From: Stereum hirsutum FP-91666 SS1
Taxonomy: Eukaryota; Basidiomycota; Agaricomycetes; Russulales; Stereaceae
DNA: 64,000 nt
NCBI RefSeq assembly: GCF_000264905.1
Contig: NW_006763132.1
Location: 3,392,696 to 3,456,695, forward strand
Direction: 5' to 3'
The notes beneath the pieces were generated by a model. It was not told where the DNA came from and did not search any database. It saw nothing but the letters and a program-made list of their open reading frames with translations. Shown in pieces: positions 23,467 through 34,241 of this stretch; within the stretch, counting starts at the first letter, position 1, and the number at the start of each line of letters is the position of its first letter. The position numbers and the translations under genes are program-made.

Positions 23467-25075
23467 TTATGCCGAATCGTGGGCTTCCTCTTCGCCCAGA
23501 TCTTGCTTCGGTTCACCGTTAACGTAAGGAACGTTGAGCGACACAGACTTTCGCAACTTCACTTGGTCGGGTTCCGGGTCCATTATAGAGTGGCGCCCAG
23601 AATTCTGCCCGTCGACAATGTTTCTTCGAGCACCTATCAGGATGGGGTTGTCGGATATTAAGTCTGTTTCGAAATGAGTCTTGCCGAAGTTGACGAGGAC
23701 GATGAGAATGGTTGGATAGATTCCCTACAAATCGAGCACGTAACAGTGAAAGGAAAAGAAAAGAAAAACGCAAAGGGTGAGACGAAGGTTATATGAATTG
23801 ACGATTTAAACTGGATGAATGCCGCACCGCAATCTGAGGCATGATGCCGTCCATAACCAAGAATCCGGCCGCTGAGAACGACACAATGAAAAGGAATGAC
23901 ACCTATGTGAAGGTATCAGGCATCGGATGAGTCTATACGTTCAGTACAGGGTCTTGAAGAACAACTAAAGAGTCCTACCCATATGAAGCAATAGAGAACA
24001 CCGGACTCAACGAGAAGAGCCATCAACTTCTCGGCTCTAGTTTTCTTACTTGAATGGTCGAAGAGCTTGGCGAGAGACTTGCTATGCCACCTGGCGTGAT
24101 TTAAGTATGAAGATGGACAATTCACCCACGTAAGTGCAAACATAAGCCTATGGCTCCTTGATCAAGCAGACAATGAAAGGTGGGGACGTACCAGGCTTTG
24201 AACGACACAATGGACGTGGCCCATACATTCGTGGCAGCGCTAAGCGACCAAATGAGTAAATCCCCAATGTGGGAAGTTATAAAACCTTCGGTGTCAATGG
24301 AGGGCCCATGTTGAGAGGCGACTGTCTTCATGTCAGAGGCTGCAATCACGATTGCGGACACTATATGTGAAAATTTGCGTGCAGGGCCAGAGAGCTATGA
24401 GTGGGTTTATAGCGAAGAAAGTGTGGATGGAGCATACCTATGGTTGCGAGAAAACATACGATAGGAACATATAGAACGGCGCGTCTCCTGTGGCAAAGGA
24501 GCCAGACTCGCCATACTACAATGGCGTCTGAGAGTATGTACTAAGATATGGCCATCAGCAACTAGAGGAGTTGAAAGAAATAAGTGTAGACGTTACATTC
24601 ATAATGGGCAGGTACGTGACAGCTTGTATGAGAGCAAGGCTCAACCGCCCGTTTATTAGCCCCGTCCCACTGTATACACCCGCCACTGAGAATTCTTCAG
24701 GATCCCGGTCATACGTAACCACAGTAATGACAATGTGAGCGGTTGAGACCGCGTACATCGTGAGCGTGACCGCCGCCTTAGCTAGGTTTCCCTTTGTGAA
24801 ATTTCCAGAGGATCTATCGATCAAGTTATCCAAGAATAAGTAACTGAGTGATGTCTGTCGCCCGTAGGGCTAGTACGATTCGTACTTAGACGTACAACAC
24901 TGTATAAGTAGAAAAAATGATCAAGATCGTAAAGATGCCTATGTTTAACCAGAAAGTGACAGCAACCATGGCGAGGTCAGTCATACATGTTGTAACAGGT
25001 TTTGACGTATCGGATGACGGACTGACCATAGAAGAACGCAGCCAGCATCAGCGTACCGACGGCGAGGTCCAGCAT
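23467..25075 (-). CDS. Orphan seven-membrane-span protein, array copy (inverted)
   Basis: Starts MLDLAVGTLMLAAFFY at 25075, then GIFTILIIFSTYTVL, SSGNFTKGNLAKAAVTLTMY, AVSTAHIVITVVTY, a YLPIMN block, YILSDAIVVWRVWLL, LLIWSLSAATNVWATSIVSF, KKTRAEKLMALLVESGVLYC, IMPQIAGIYPTILIVLV and NFGKTHFETD. The tail ends GEPKQDLGEEEAHDSA with a stop at 23467. The opening MLDLAVG and the block SSGNFTKGNL are close to those of the copy at 29273, making these two a likely recent pair despite opposite orientation. A TATAAAAG box lies about 100 bp upstream on the same strand. No disruption was seen. Role unknown. Confidence 0.82.
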
Positions 25076-25174
25076 AGTTAGACGTCACAGTCGAATCTAG
25101 AAGTGGGAGGAGTTCTAGTGGTAGTAGAAGAGACCCTGAAGGATGTGGGAACAGCGATGAGAACCGGATGGATA

Positions 25175-25182
25175 CTTTTATA
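25175..25182 (-). promoter_or_regulatory. TATA box of the inverted array copy
   Basis: The minus strand reads TATAAAAG 100 bp before the ATG at 25075, a near-consensus core promoter element. Confidence 0.5.
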
Positions 25183-26131
25183 CTTGAGAGTCTCGCACTC
25201 TGCCATCAACGCTTCGATTGTTCATCAAAATCCTGATGCTGGAGGCATCCAGGTTTGAGAGCCATTCGACCAAAGTCAGACTTGATCTCAAGTGCAGGTC
25301 CACAATTGGTAGAAAGGAATCATGGGAGAAGCAGTCATGTGCCGAAGATGACGCTGATTAGCAAGTCCGTACACTGCCTGTGCAGTTACAGTACTTACAC
25401 AAACACGAACATCTAAGCCCTATCTAAGTATAAGGCTAACCAAGACCCAAATGGATGCACTCATTCATGATTCGTAAGTGAAAGAAGAAAGATAGTGCAC
25501 AACGTTCAACAAGGAGGAAGCGGAACAAGGTCGTTGAAAGCAGTTCGGGAAACAAGCAAGAGGCAAGGGCCAAGGCGGCAAGAATTTTGAGAGACGCATC
25601 GGGAGAACCCGGGAAGGAAGAAGCTGGTAACGCCACACTGCGGTGTTGCATGTGCCACACACTGGATGGCAATTACGGTGTTTAGAACGGTCCTAACCGG
25701 CCTAACCACCCAGGCGAGCTTTCTGAAGCTCTGTGAGAGAGGTTTTCACGACTATGTGTGCCCAGGATCTGCGCGTATATGGTAGGTTCAGGATGCCTAG
25801 ATAGCTACCCATCGACACGACGATCGCAGATTAAAATTTCTTCGAACCACTCGCGTCCATTTCGGGTACACCATATGTTATACAACAATTTGTATGTTCA
25901 GTTCAATACACCGAGGACCGTCACAATACAGTAAAGGCTATCAGACTATCAAGCAAGTAAAAGAGCAGTAGGTTAATCGTAGATGGACGCTATTCAAATA
26001 CACGATTGTAAATAGCATAAATAGATACGGCCGCGTAGATCTTCTCGTGTTCATTGCGAGTCTATATCAAGTGAGCAGCAAAGAGCAGATAGGCCACGGA
26101 AATCAGCCACCACGTCCACAACCCCAAACGA
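25183..26131. other. Gene-free stretch
   Basis: Holds short minus-strand frames around 25436-25709 that overlap one another and show no motif. The end is the 3' region of the gene stopping at 26132. Confidence 0.4.
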
Positions 26132-27930
26132 CTACGAAGCTCCGACACCAGCCAATACCTTGAACACATCATTCTGCCTCTCCCTGAACGCCCTCAACTT
26201 CGTCATCCCCAACGCCAGCGCATTAATCCGATTCGCAAATGCCACCGCTCGCCCCTCCGTGCTCCTCCTCCCACTCCCTCCCCCACCCCCCGCCCCATCC
26301 CTCGGCGGTCTCGAATTATGATGCCCCACGCCTCTCTCCAAGATCTCTCTGACCCTGTCGATACGAGGTTCCGGAAGCTCCGTCTTGCCTGCCTCGAGTA
26401 ATCGAACAACTTCCGTCGTGTCCTCCTCCTCGACCATGTGTGCGGTCCGACCGATGTCTGCGAACTCGCGGACGAAAGGTCGGATCTCTGCGGGCGCGGC
26501 CTCGATCTTCATCTCTTGTCCCAACACGCCGATCAGCGTACCCTCTTCTGTGACGTTCGTAGTCGACATACGAAGGATGGAAAGTGCGACGGAGGCGTAG
26601 TAAGCGCGGGGAGGGTCTGTCCGAAGGAGTGAACGGAGGGAAGGCGTCGCTTCTAGGACATCGCCGAGCGCAGCGTACAGTGTTTCACGGATGAGTTCGA
26701 TAGCGGGAGAGTTAGCGCCCAGGATAGAGGGCGTGCGGTCACGATGGTGAGAGCCTTCGTGCTGGGGGTATTGATGAGATGACGAGCTACTGGGCCCTGC
26801 ATACGAAGGGCCTTGCGGAATCGAAGGGACAGGGAACGAGGGGCTAGGAGGACCGAGATGAGATCCATAGGTAGGGCTCTGAGGTGGATCTTGCGATGGG
26901 AAGGTGTGCATGCCGGGGGCGGGTGAAGGCGGTAGAGAGCCGGAGAAAGACGAAGTCGGAGAAGGAGTGTACATGGGTGGTGGAACGAAGGAGGCCTTCG
27001 CCTTGACTGATCCTCCTCCGTCTGTGTCTATAGCCGCCTGCAAGTCGCCACCGTATCGTTCCTGGAACGATCGTCGTTGACTAATTTCGATAGCGACTGC
27101 CCTTAGGTCGGCGGATATACGGTTCAGGTTCTGAGAGATGGAAGAAGCGGGAGAGGAGGAAGAGTAGGTCGGTGAAGATGGTGGGACAGTGATAGGTGGG
27201 AGACCGCATATGATGCGGGCGAGGTCATGTTGGTGTTCGGGAAGAAGTGCTTGGATGTCTGGAACAGCTTGTGACCAGATCTCAAGAAAGGAGGTGAAGG
27301 CGGGTGGACAGTTGTCTAGCGACAAATCCATTTGGGGTACGGGTTCACCTCCGCTGTGTTTCGCATTCTTGCGAGGGAGAGGAACGGACGGAGGGTTGGT
27401 GGTGCACCGAAGTGCAGCAAAGTAGAGACACAGGGCGGGCCCTAAATAAAGTGTAGACAACATTGGTCAATAATTCGGTTCAAAAATTAGAGATGGCAGA
27501 ATTTGAATTAAATGGATCAAGCTGATACTCGAAAAGGTCATGAAGATGTACGAGACATCTGTGGTGCCACAAAGGCCCCCAAAGCTCTCTATGGCTGCCA
27601 TGACCTTCGACATGTAGCCTGTACCTCTAAGCGGCTGTCACTCCTTGGGACAAAGAGACTGCCGAGAATGCGCACTGCACACGGCCCAAAATGACTGACC
27701 GAGTCAAGGTAGCACTCCTCGAAGACTTGTCTATTAACAAAAGAAGTGAAGGATAACACACCTGTGATCATCAGGTCGCCTTCAGCAGAGCTCAACATAT
27801 CTACATCCAGCAAATGTTCCGCCTTGGCTTGAGCCAAAGATGACTTGAGATAGCTATGGAATGAATCCTGGACGTATTCCTCCAAAAGACGACCATTTGG
27901 GTCGATTGTGGATGAACGAGCCATCGACAT
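26132..27930 (-). CDS. Unknown Ser/Pro-rich protein
   Basis: Exon 1 starts at 27930 with MSMARSSTIDPNGRLLEEYV and ends near 27765 after LSSAEGDLMITG. The large last exon runs from about 27440 to 26132 and encodes about 435 residues, joined in phase as ACAG|GGCCC. The first exon looks helical. The middle (about residues 115-260) is a Pro/Ser-rich disordered segment. The C-terminal part is helical (IELIRETLYAALGDVLEATP, then RINALALGMTKLRAFRERQN) and ends FKVLAGVGAS. The helical C-terminus seems the conserved part, from a vague memory of similar basidiomycete hypothetical proteins, but I cannot name a function. The gap between exons is over 300 nt, so a small exon may be missing. It interrupts the seven-span array without being related to it. 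Confidence 0.65.
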
Positions 27931-29272
27931 AGAGTGTGTAGGGTATAAAAGGTCGGGTTATTGAGATATTCAAGCTTAGACTGGTGTAGACTGCGGCCAA
28001 GCTAAGAGTATGATGTGGGTGTAGGGAAGAAGAAAAAGTAAGTCGATCGGCTTTGGACTCCTCAGCAGGCTCAATATATATTGGTTACGTCATCCCAGAA
28101 GTAAACAATATTGCTGTGCTCGGAAGCGCCTTTCGCCGAGCTTTCACTACTCCGACCATGCTGTGTTCAAGCTCCGAACATGGCGATGCTGTCTTTCTCT
28201 TCCTCTTGTCTTCATCCTCGGCCCCAGGGAAACGGCCAGTGTCAGTCAGTGCCCCCTCCAGTATGACTCGATTAATCCCTTATATACAGACCCGCGTGTC
28301 GCACGACCACCGCAAAACTCGGCATACTGTCGAGATGACTCCTCACAGACTCTTGGCTACGTCTGTTGCGTGGCTTCCTTTTGCTAAGGCTATGTGCCGA
28401 GAAAATAACAAAACCCAATTTTCCGAAGTCTCCTATCGACGATCTCTGTCTCAGTTGAAGCAAGGCGACCAAGTGTGTATTCATGACCTGGTCTTCTGGC
28501 TGTCGAATTCGACAAACACCCCCGGAAAACAGAGCTCTCATTGCCAACCACGACCATTCACCGTATGTTATCAGCCTTTCGCAGCCTTCTGTTCAAGTTG
28601 TGCTCTTTTGTCAAATGCTAACTTCGACGGACTAGATTCTTTGTACCTATCGCATAAAGTATGTCCCGAGACAGTGTTTGTTAGCCTTCCACAACCCAGC
28701 TTGGGGCGCTTTTTTCTTCACTCAGGAGGTTGGTATAATTACCATGGTAAGTTATCTCACCCGCTAGTCAGATGTGCGCTTACAGTCTCTTCCGGTGGAC
28801 ATCTACGTTGCTCTCACGTTTGCACTTCGCCGACCAGGTTGTGTCCTGCTCATGCGCTCATGCTTGATAGAGAGGTTTATTTTCTGCTTCTGTTTGATTG
28901 ATACGACCGTCGTACGTTGCCTGTCGTTTATGCTTATAACGATCAACTGCGGTATGAGAGGACGTCTCTGAGTAGGCATCTGCCATTCCTTCATCAATCG
29001 TGCTCGGCTCGAAGGGGCTGCTCATTTGCCTCGTATGCATTGCACCGAGACCAGTGCTGCTCTCGTGGGAGAGTAGTTTCTCTGTTTCGGTGAACTGGAT
29101 ACAAGACGGAGAAATTTCTTCCATCAGTCATGATATTACCCTGTCATGATGGACGGGCTTTTCGGTAGATGAGGCGCACATACCGATATATATGTGCGTT
29201 GATTGTATACCTATCTATTGCGTTCTTCATAATCTCCATCTCTTCGCAGTTTGCCCCCATTCCCAGTGCAGT
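27931..29272. other. Intergenic stretch with one long, doubtful open frame
   Basis: A plus-strand frame of 282 codons (28053-28901) is open, but its composition is unlike a folded protein, it has no motif, and it crosses the promoter area of two genes. I treat the interval as non-coding. Confidence 0.4.
29187..29193 (+). promoter_or_regulatory. TATA-like box of the gene at 29273
   Basis: TATATAT lies 86 bp before the start codon. Confidence 0.4.
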
Positions 29273-30836
29273 ATGCTAGACCTCGCTGTCGGAGTCCTAC
29301 TTTCTGCTATGTTCTTCTTTGGTGAGCCTCAGGTTCTTTCTGTCGTGAAATCTCGAATGTGAAAGCTCATATTTTCCCGTTTCTTCTGCTTGTCGTCGTC
29401 ATGCATGGGCTCAGGAATCTTCACGATCCTGATCACCTTCTCAGCCTGTAGCGTTCTGTACGCTTTCACTGTCATAAGAATTATTATCAAATATTCTCAA
29501 AGCACCTGACATTTTGGTATCGACAGGTCGTCCTGGAATTTCACGCGAGGAAATTTGTGCAAAACCGCCCTCACACTAACGATGTACGCAGTCTCAACGG
29601 CCCACATCGCCACGCTTCTCGCCTTGTACGATCGAGACCCTCACGCACTCTCAGTGGCAACGGTACTTAACGATTCAGATGAATTATCTCATCCCCAAGG
29701 TTCCAGGCTAGTGGTAGTTGCGCTATACTTGCCCATCATCAATGTGAGTAGTGCTTTTGCTGCGTATCTCTTGCGGATTCTGGCTGGTCTGATAACTTCG
29801 TGTTTAGTACATACTATCCGATGCCGTTGTGGTGTGGAGAGCATGGATCCTTTGTTCTCGAACACGATTTATCTTGTACATCCCCGTTGCATCTCTCGCG
29901 GCCAGTATCGGTACGTCTTTCCTTCTGCGTTTTACGTAGTGGCCTACAACCCTTGTTTCGATCACTTCAGTCGCAGCCATTGTGATCGCAGCCTACGACA
30001 TCAAGACTATGGTATTCTCCACCAACGCGATCGAAAAAGTTCACAGTTTCGGAGGCGTCGATAAAGGAGATGTCGTAGTTTACGTGCTCAGTGCGGCAAC
30101 AAATATCTGGACCACAGTTATGGTGGCGGTCAAGGCCTGGTACGTTTCTCTTTGGATATGACAAATATCTACTTAGTTCTTAACTACCCTCAGGATTTAT
30201 CGTAAAAACTCGGGGACTTTGTTGGATCAAACACACAAGACGAGCAATGCGGGGAAACTGATGGTCCTGCTTGTTGAATCCGGCGCGATGTACTCTCTCG
30301 TTTGGGTAAGAGTCTCCAATTTGCGCTGGGACGGAGATGCAACACAAACACAGAAACTCTTTTGTGTAATGTCAGATTATATTCTTATCAGTAATGAGTA
30401 CCTCCGGCGCGGGTTTTTTGATCATGGCCGGAATCATGCCTCAGATCGCGGTTCGTCACTGTCACTGCTTTTCAGTTTTCACTTGTGTATTATATTCTGC
30501 TGTACATCACCCTACTCACATAATACACACACACAGGGAATTTACCCAACCGCTCTCATCGTCCTTGTCAGCTTTGGAAGGACCCACCATAGCGAAAGAA
30601 CTGTAGCGCGCCATGAGCCGAAAATCCGTACTCAGCCTAAACATGGTGCTCTTGATGTTTCGCCATCTGGGGCTCAGCCCATCCAGGGGATACATGAAGA
30701 GCAGAAGCTTTCATTGAAAGGTGGAGGAAGATATTCGGATCTAGAGTCTGGCGAGGTTAGAGTGAATTTGCGGAGTTTTGATTCAGAGGCCATAGTAGGC
30801 ACCGCCACGGTTGGAGATTTGGTTGAGAGCCAGTAG
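29273..30836 (+). CDS. Orphan seven-membrane-span protein, array copy
   Basis: Starts MLDLAVGVLLSAMFFFG, then GIFTILITFSACSVL, SSWNFTRGNLCKTALTLTMY, AVSTAHIATLLALYDRDP, VVVALYLPIINYILSDAVVV, VVYVLSAATNIWTTVMVAVK, KLMVLLVESGAMYSLVW, a Gly-rich SGAGFLIMAGIMPQIA block and GIYPTALIVLVSFGRTHHSE. The C-terminal tail of about 90 residues is polar and acidic, ending GTATVGDLVESQ at 30836. Splice phases match the reference copy. It begins a run of three plus-strand copies (29273, 31963, 34242). The 3' flank carries the first copy of the duplicated module described in the findings. Confidence 0.82.
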
Positions 30837-31962
30837 AACTCGCTGAACATCAGGCTCCAAATACGAAAAATGGCGCTGTTCTGGAGTGGAATCGCAATTC
30901 ACTTTGTTAGCAGTATGTTTGAATGTTATAGAAGGTTCCAGGGATGTCCTTTGAGAGTTTGCTCACTGTCTTTCAAAGATGCCAACTATGGACGAAGTAA
31001 AAGGGGAGCCCGTGGTAAATATTTCCGGAGGATGTATTTTATTATCTTTGGAAGTACCTAATCACTTGAGAGCGTAACGACCGACAGGACTCTTACTTAT
31101 TCTCGGCAGGTATCGGGCCACAGTGGCGTCAGAACGAATCTCTGTATCACGTGTCGCAACAAAGGTGAGGTGCCAGCTTGTGTTGGCCTTCACACCTCTT
31201 TCCCATCTCCAGTGGTTGGCAGACCTCGGCCTGAAGTTTCGTTGCTCTGTGAGTGAAATCCATGCCCTTACTGAGCATGGCTTTTATCGACAGCTTCACC
31301 CAGAGTCTCACAATGGTAACTTCACCATCCGACCTTAATCCGACCCTTCGCGCATCGACTTTGCCATTATTATCTTTCTTCTTAGCACAGATGCCATCTG
31401 TGGCTTGTGTTTTCACACATAAAGTCTCTCAGCCGACACCGCGTAGGCGCCACGGCTTTCTTTGCTTCGTATGGCGAGCTTTGGAAGAGCGACGTGTATA
31501 TGAAGATTACGCACGTATACTGCCAATAATCAGGAACTTACCTAGCCATCCTCACCCTCCTCGCGAGCTTCAACAAGCTTGCTTCGAGGGTCACTTCGTC
31601 TCCTACGCCGCACGATGTGGATTCAACTTGGAGGACATCGTCAATAATCATGCCGATATTGACACACTGACAGTTATAGATACAATTTGGCTTGAAACGT
31701 GATGCCGGTCAGAAAGCTCTAGCCGCGAGAATCTTCCATTGGTTGCGAGTGAGATGGGAGTTGAGGAGATAAATCTGTGTACGTCGGTCGATTGATTGTC
31801 AGAATTGGGACATTTCTGACGGTCTCCTTTGTTTCACATCGTGATGAACAAGATATCAGCCTGTAGTAGGGGTATATGAGCAATACAGGGGCCTCAGGCT
31901 CTCGATCCGGTTTCCCCTGATACTCTAGCCTCCTCAACTTGTGTCTTTACCCTCTTCTCGAG
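30837..31962. other. Intergenic stretch holding copy 1 of a duplicated module
   Basis: About 30980-31520 is homologous to about 33490-34160, downstream of the next paralogue. A TATATGA box-like sequence lies near 31873, about 90 bp before the next start codon. Confidence 0.6.
30980..31520. repeat. Duplicated intergenic module, copy 1
   Basis: Shared landmarks in the same order as copy 2 include GGGCCACAGTGGCGTCAGAAC, the run TTCACCCAGAGTCTCACA near 31300, CGACTTTGCC, TGGCTTGTGTTTTCACAC, and TATATGAAGATT. The module lies downstream of one seven-span gene and upstream of the next, so it was probably copied along with the gene. Confidence 0.8.
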
Positions 31963-33469
31963 ATGTTAGATCCTAACGTTGGTACATTCTTACTGGCGAC
32001 GTTCTTCTTCGGCGAGTACTTTATCAAAATGTTCTTTCTAGTGCTTGACTGACGTTAGACACCGTCATCGCCTCATAGGTGCCTTCACTATTCTGATCAT
32101 ATTTTCTACGTACACCACATTGTAGGCCTAACATCCATAATGCTTCCATAATCTGCGTCTTGCCTTTCTACTGAATTTTATGGATGTTTCTAGAGCTTCC
32201 GGAATTCGTGAAACAGGAAATATTGTTAAAACTGCACTCACTCTCGCAATGTACACGATATGTGCCACACATCTTGGACTTCTTTTGTCCTGGTATGGCG
32301 CCGAAAGCTTCCAGGACGAGATTTTCACGCTGCGCAAGCAAATGCTCATGATCCTTCCTGTCGTCAATGTATGTCAGCATCTCAAATTTGCGCAGCTAGC
32401 CTGGGTTTGACCATGTTTGCAATGTCCCATATCTTCCCCCCACCGGGCTTGCAGTATATCATCTCTGATGCAGTCGTTGTATGGCGCTGCTGGATTTTAT
32501 GGGACAGGAAGTGGAGAATTCTGATCATACCTATCGTTCTTTTCACAGCCACAATTAGTATGCTCCTCCTGATTCGCTCCTCATAGGTAGTTGTGATAAG
32601 TCATCTAACTTAGCCTGTTACTACCCTAGTTGTGGCCGTAGCACTGCTAGTATTCGAAATCAGAATCACAGCATCTTCTCCCACAGCATTAGATCAAGAT
32701 AGCAACTACAGTTGTGTCGCACTGGAAGATATGATTATCTGGAGCTTGACGCTTGCCACGAATGTTTGGACGACTTCATTGGTTGCTTATAGAGCCTGGT
32801 AACTGTTTGTGCACTGCATATCTCATGACATAGATCTGGCTGACATCCCTCGGAGGCGATACCGATGCTCTATCGGGACTGTACTTCGTGTAGGCAGTAA
32901 GAAGACCCAGGCTGAGAGAATTATGGCTATCCTGGTGGAATCGGGAATACTTTATTCTTTGATTTGGGTAACATCATCCTTGTTCGTCCACACATACGAT
33001 CTTGAATTGAATGTTCAACTTTTATTACTTGTTTATTGCGACTAGATGACATTTCTTATAGCCGGAGCTCGCTCGGTCATAGGCGCAGAAGTCCTAAACG
33101 GCATAATGCCTCACATTGCTGTCAGTTTTTCCTTATCTTAACCGTCCCCTATTCATCTGTTCGATAAATAAACTTATGTTATACAATTATCCCTGGCAAT
33201 AGGGCATCTATCCAACCATTCTTATAGTGCTTGTCAGCTTCGGCAAAACTCAGTTCCAGCACTGCACTGCCTACACCAATGACACCAATGAGCATGTTCG
33301 TGCACCAGGAAGAGGTGCCTCCATGCCCCAAGGCTACGCGGATGTCGTTGATATACAAGGGCCAGTCGGATATTACGGACAGGAAGACAATAGCGAAGCA
33401 TTGGAGGAGAGAGGCACTCTAGAGGAATCGATTCACGATAAGAAACAAGGAATAGATGCCATGGTATAG
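31963..33469 (+). CDS. Orphan seven-membrane-span protein, array copy with GC-AG first intron
   Basis: Starts MLDPNVGTFLLATFFFG. The first donor reads GCGAGT instead of GT, and splicing to a TCATAG acceptor gives GAFTILIIFSTYTTL in phase. Later blocks: ASGIRETGNIVKTALTLAMY, TICATHLGLLLSWYG, YIISDAVVVWRCWILWDRKW, VVAVALLVFEIRITASSP, MIIWSLTLATNVWTTSLVAY, SKKTQAERIMAILVESGILY, MTFLIAGARSVIGAEVLNGI and GIYPTILIVLVSFGKTQFQH. The tail carries GRGASMPQGYADVVDI and ends DKKQGIDAMV. Apart from the GC donor the gene looks intact. GC-AG introns are a known minor class in fungi, so the donor does not by itself mean the gene is dead. Confidence 0.8.
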
Positions 33470-34241
33470 ATGACGAAGTAGTGACAGGGGCAAAACAAGG
33501 AAGCCTGTGGTGAATATTCCCGAATGATGCTCTTGACCACCATCGTTGACTTGATTTTGGGTGAAGGCTTTGAAAACTGTGTACGTATTTATATAATTAC
33601 TTGAGAGCACAACAGAAGTGCTGGCCGACAGGGCTCTTCTTCTTGACAAGTTGTGGGCCACAGTGGCGTCAGAACAAACCACTTTATCACGTGTCTCTCG
33701 CTTTGAGTCCAACGAACAGCGAAGTGCCAGCGTTTGCGTTGACCTTCACACCATTTCTTTCCCATCTCGAGCGGCGGGTCGACGTCAGCTTGAAATCTCA
33801 CTGCGCTGTGGGTGAAACTCATACTCTGGGTGAACATGGTTTCTATCGACGGTTTCACCCAGAGTCTCACAGTGACCTCACCGTCCGACCCATCGCGCGT
33901 CGACTTTGCCGCCATCGTCTTTCCTCTGCACAGGTAGCTCTTTCGCATGCATTACACGGAAGCGACTTGAACTTCGTGGATCTATGCGGCTTTTGTACGT
34001 TGATGTCTTATCAGAATATTAAGTGCGCGATGTCATCTTTGGCTTGTGTTTTCACACCGTGGCATACATCGTCTCAGTCGACACCGCGCAGCTACTACCG
34101 CGACGTTCTTTGCTTTGGATGGCAGGCTTTGAGGAAGCGGCGCTTATATGAAGATTGAAGTGTGGTAGGGAATGCGCTCTTCTTTCTGACTGAAGCCCCT
34201 CGCCAGAACACATTCAGGTAGGATCTAACTGCGTCGCTATC
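33470..34241. other. Intergenic stretch holding copy 2 of the duplicated module
   Basis: Nearly the whole stretch (about 33490-34160) is homologous to 30980-31520. No separate gene is called in it. Confidence 0.6.
33490..34160. repeat. Duplicated intergenic module, copy 2
   Basis: Carries the same landmarks in the same order as copy 1, but is about 100 bp longer because of an extra segment around 33935-34030. It contains an 11-bp inverted repeat (CTCTGGGTGAA near 33825, TTCACCCAGAG near 33855) whose left arm is degraded in copy 1. Confidence 0.8.

Noticed and set aside
28053..28901. Long plus-strand open frame of 282 codons
   Set aside because: No motif, odd composition, crosses the promoter region of two genes, and shows no family or splice support. 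A chance frame is the simpler reading.
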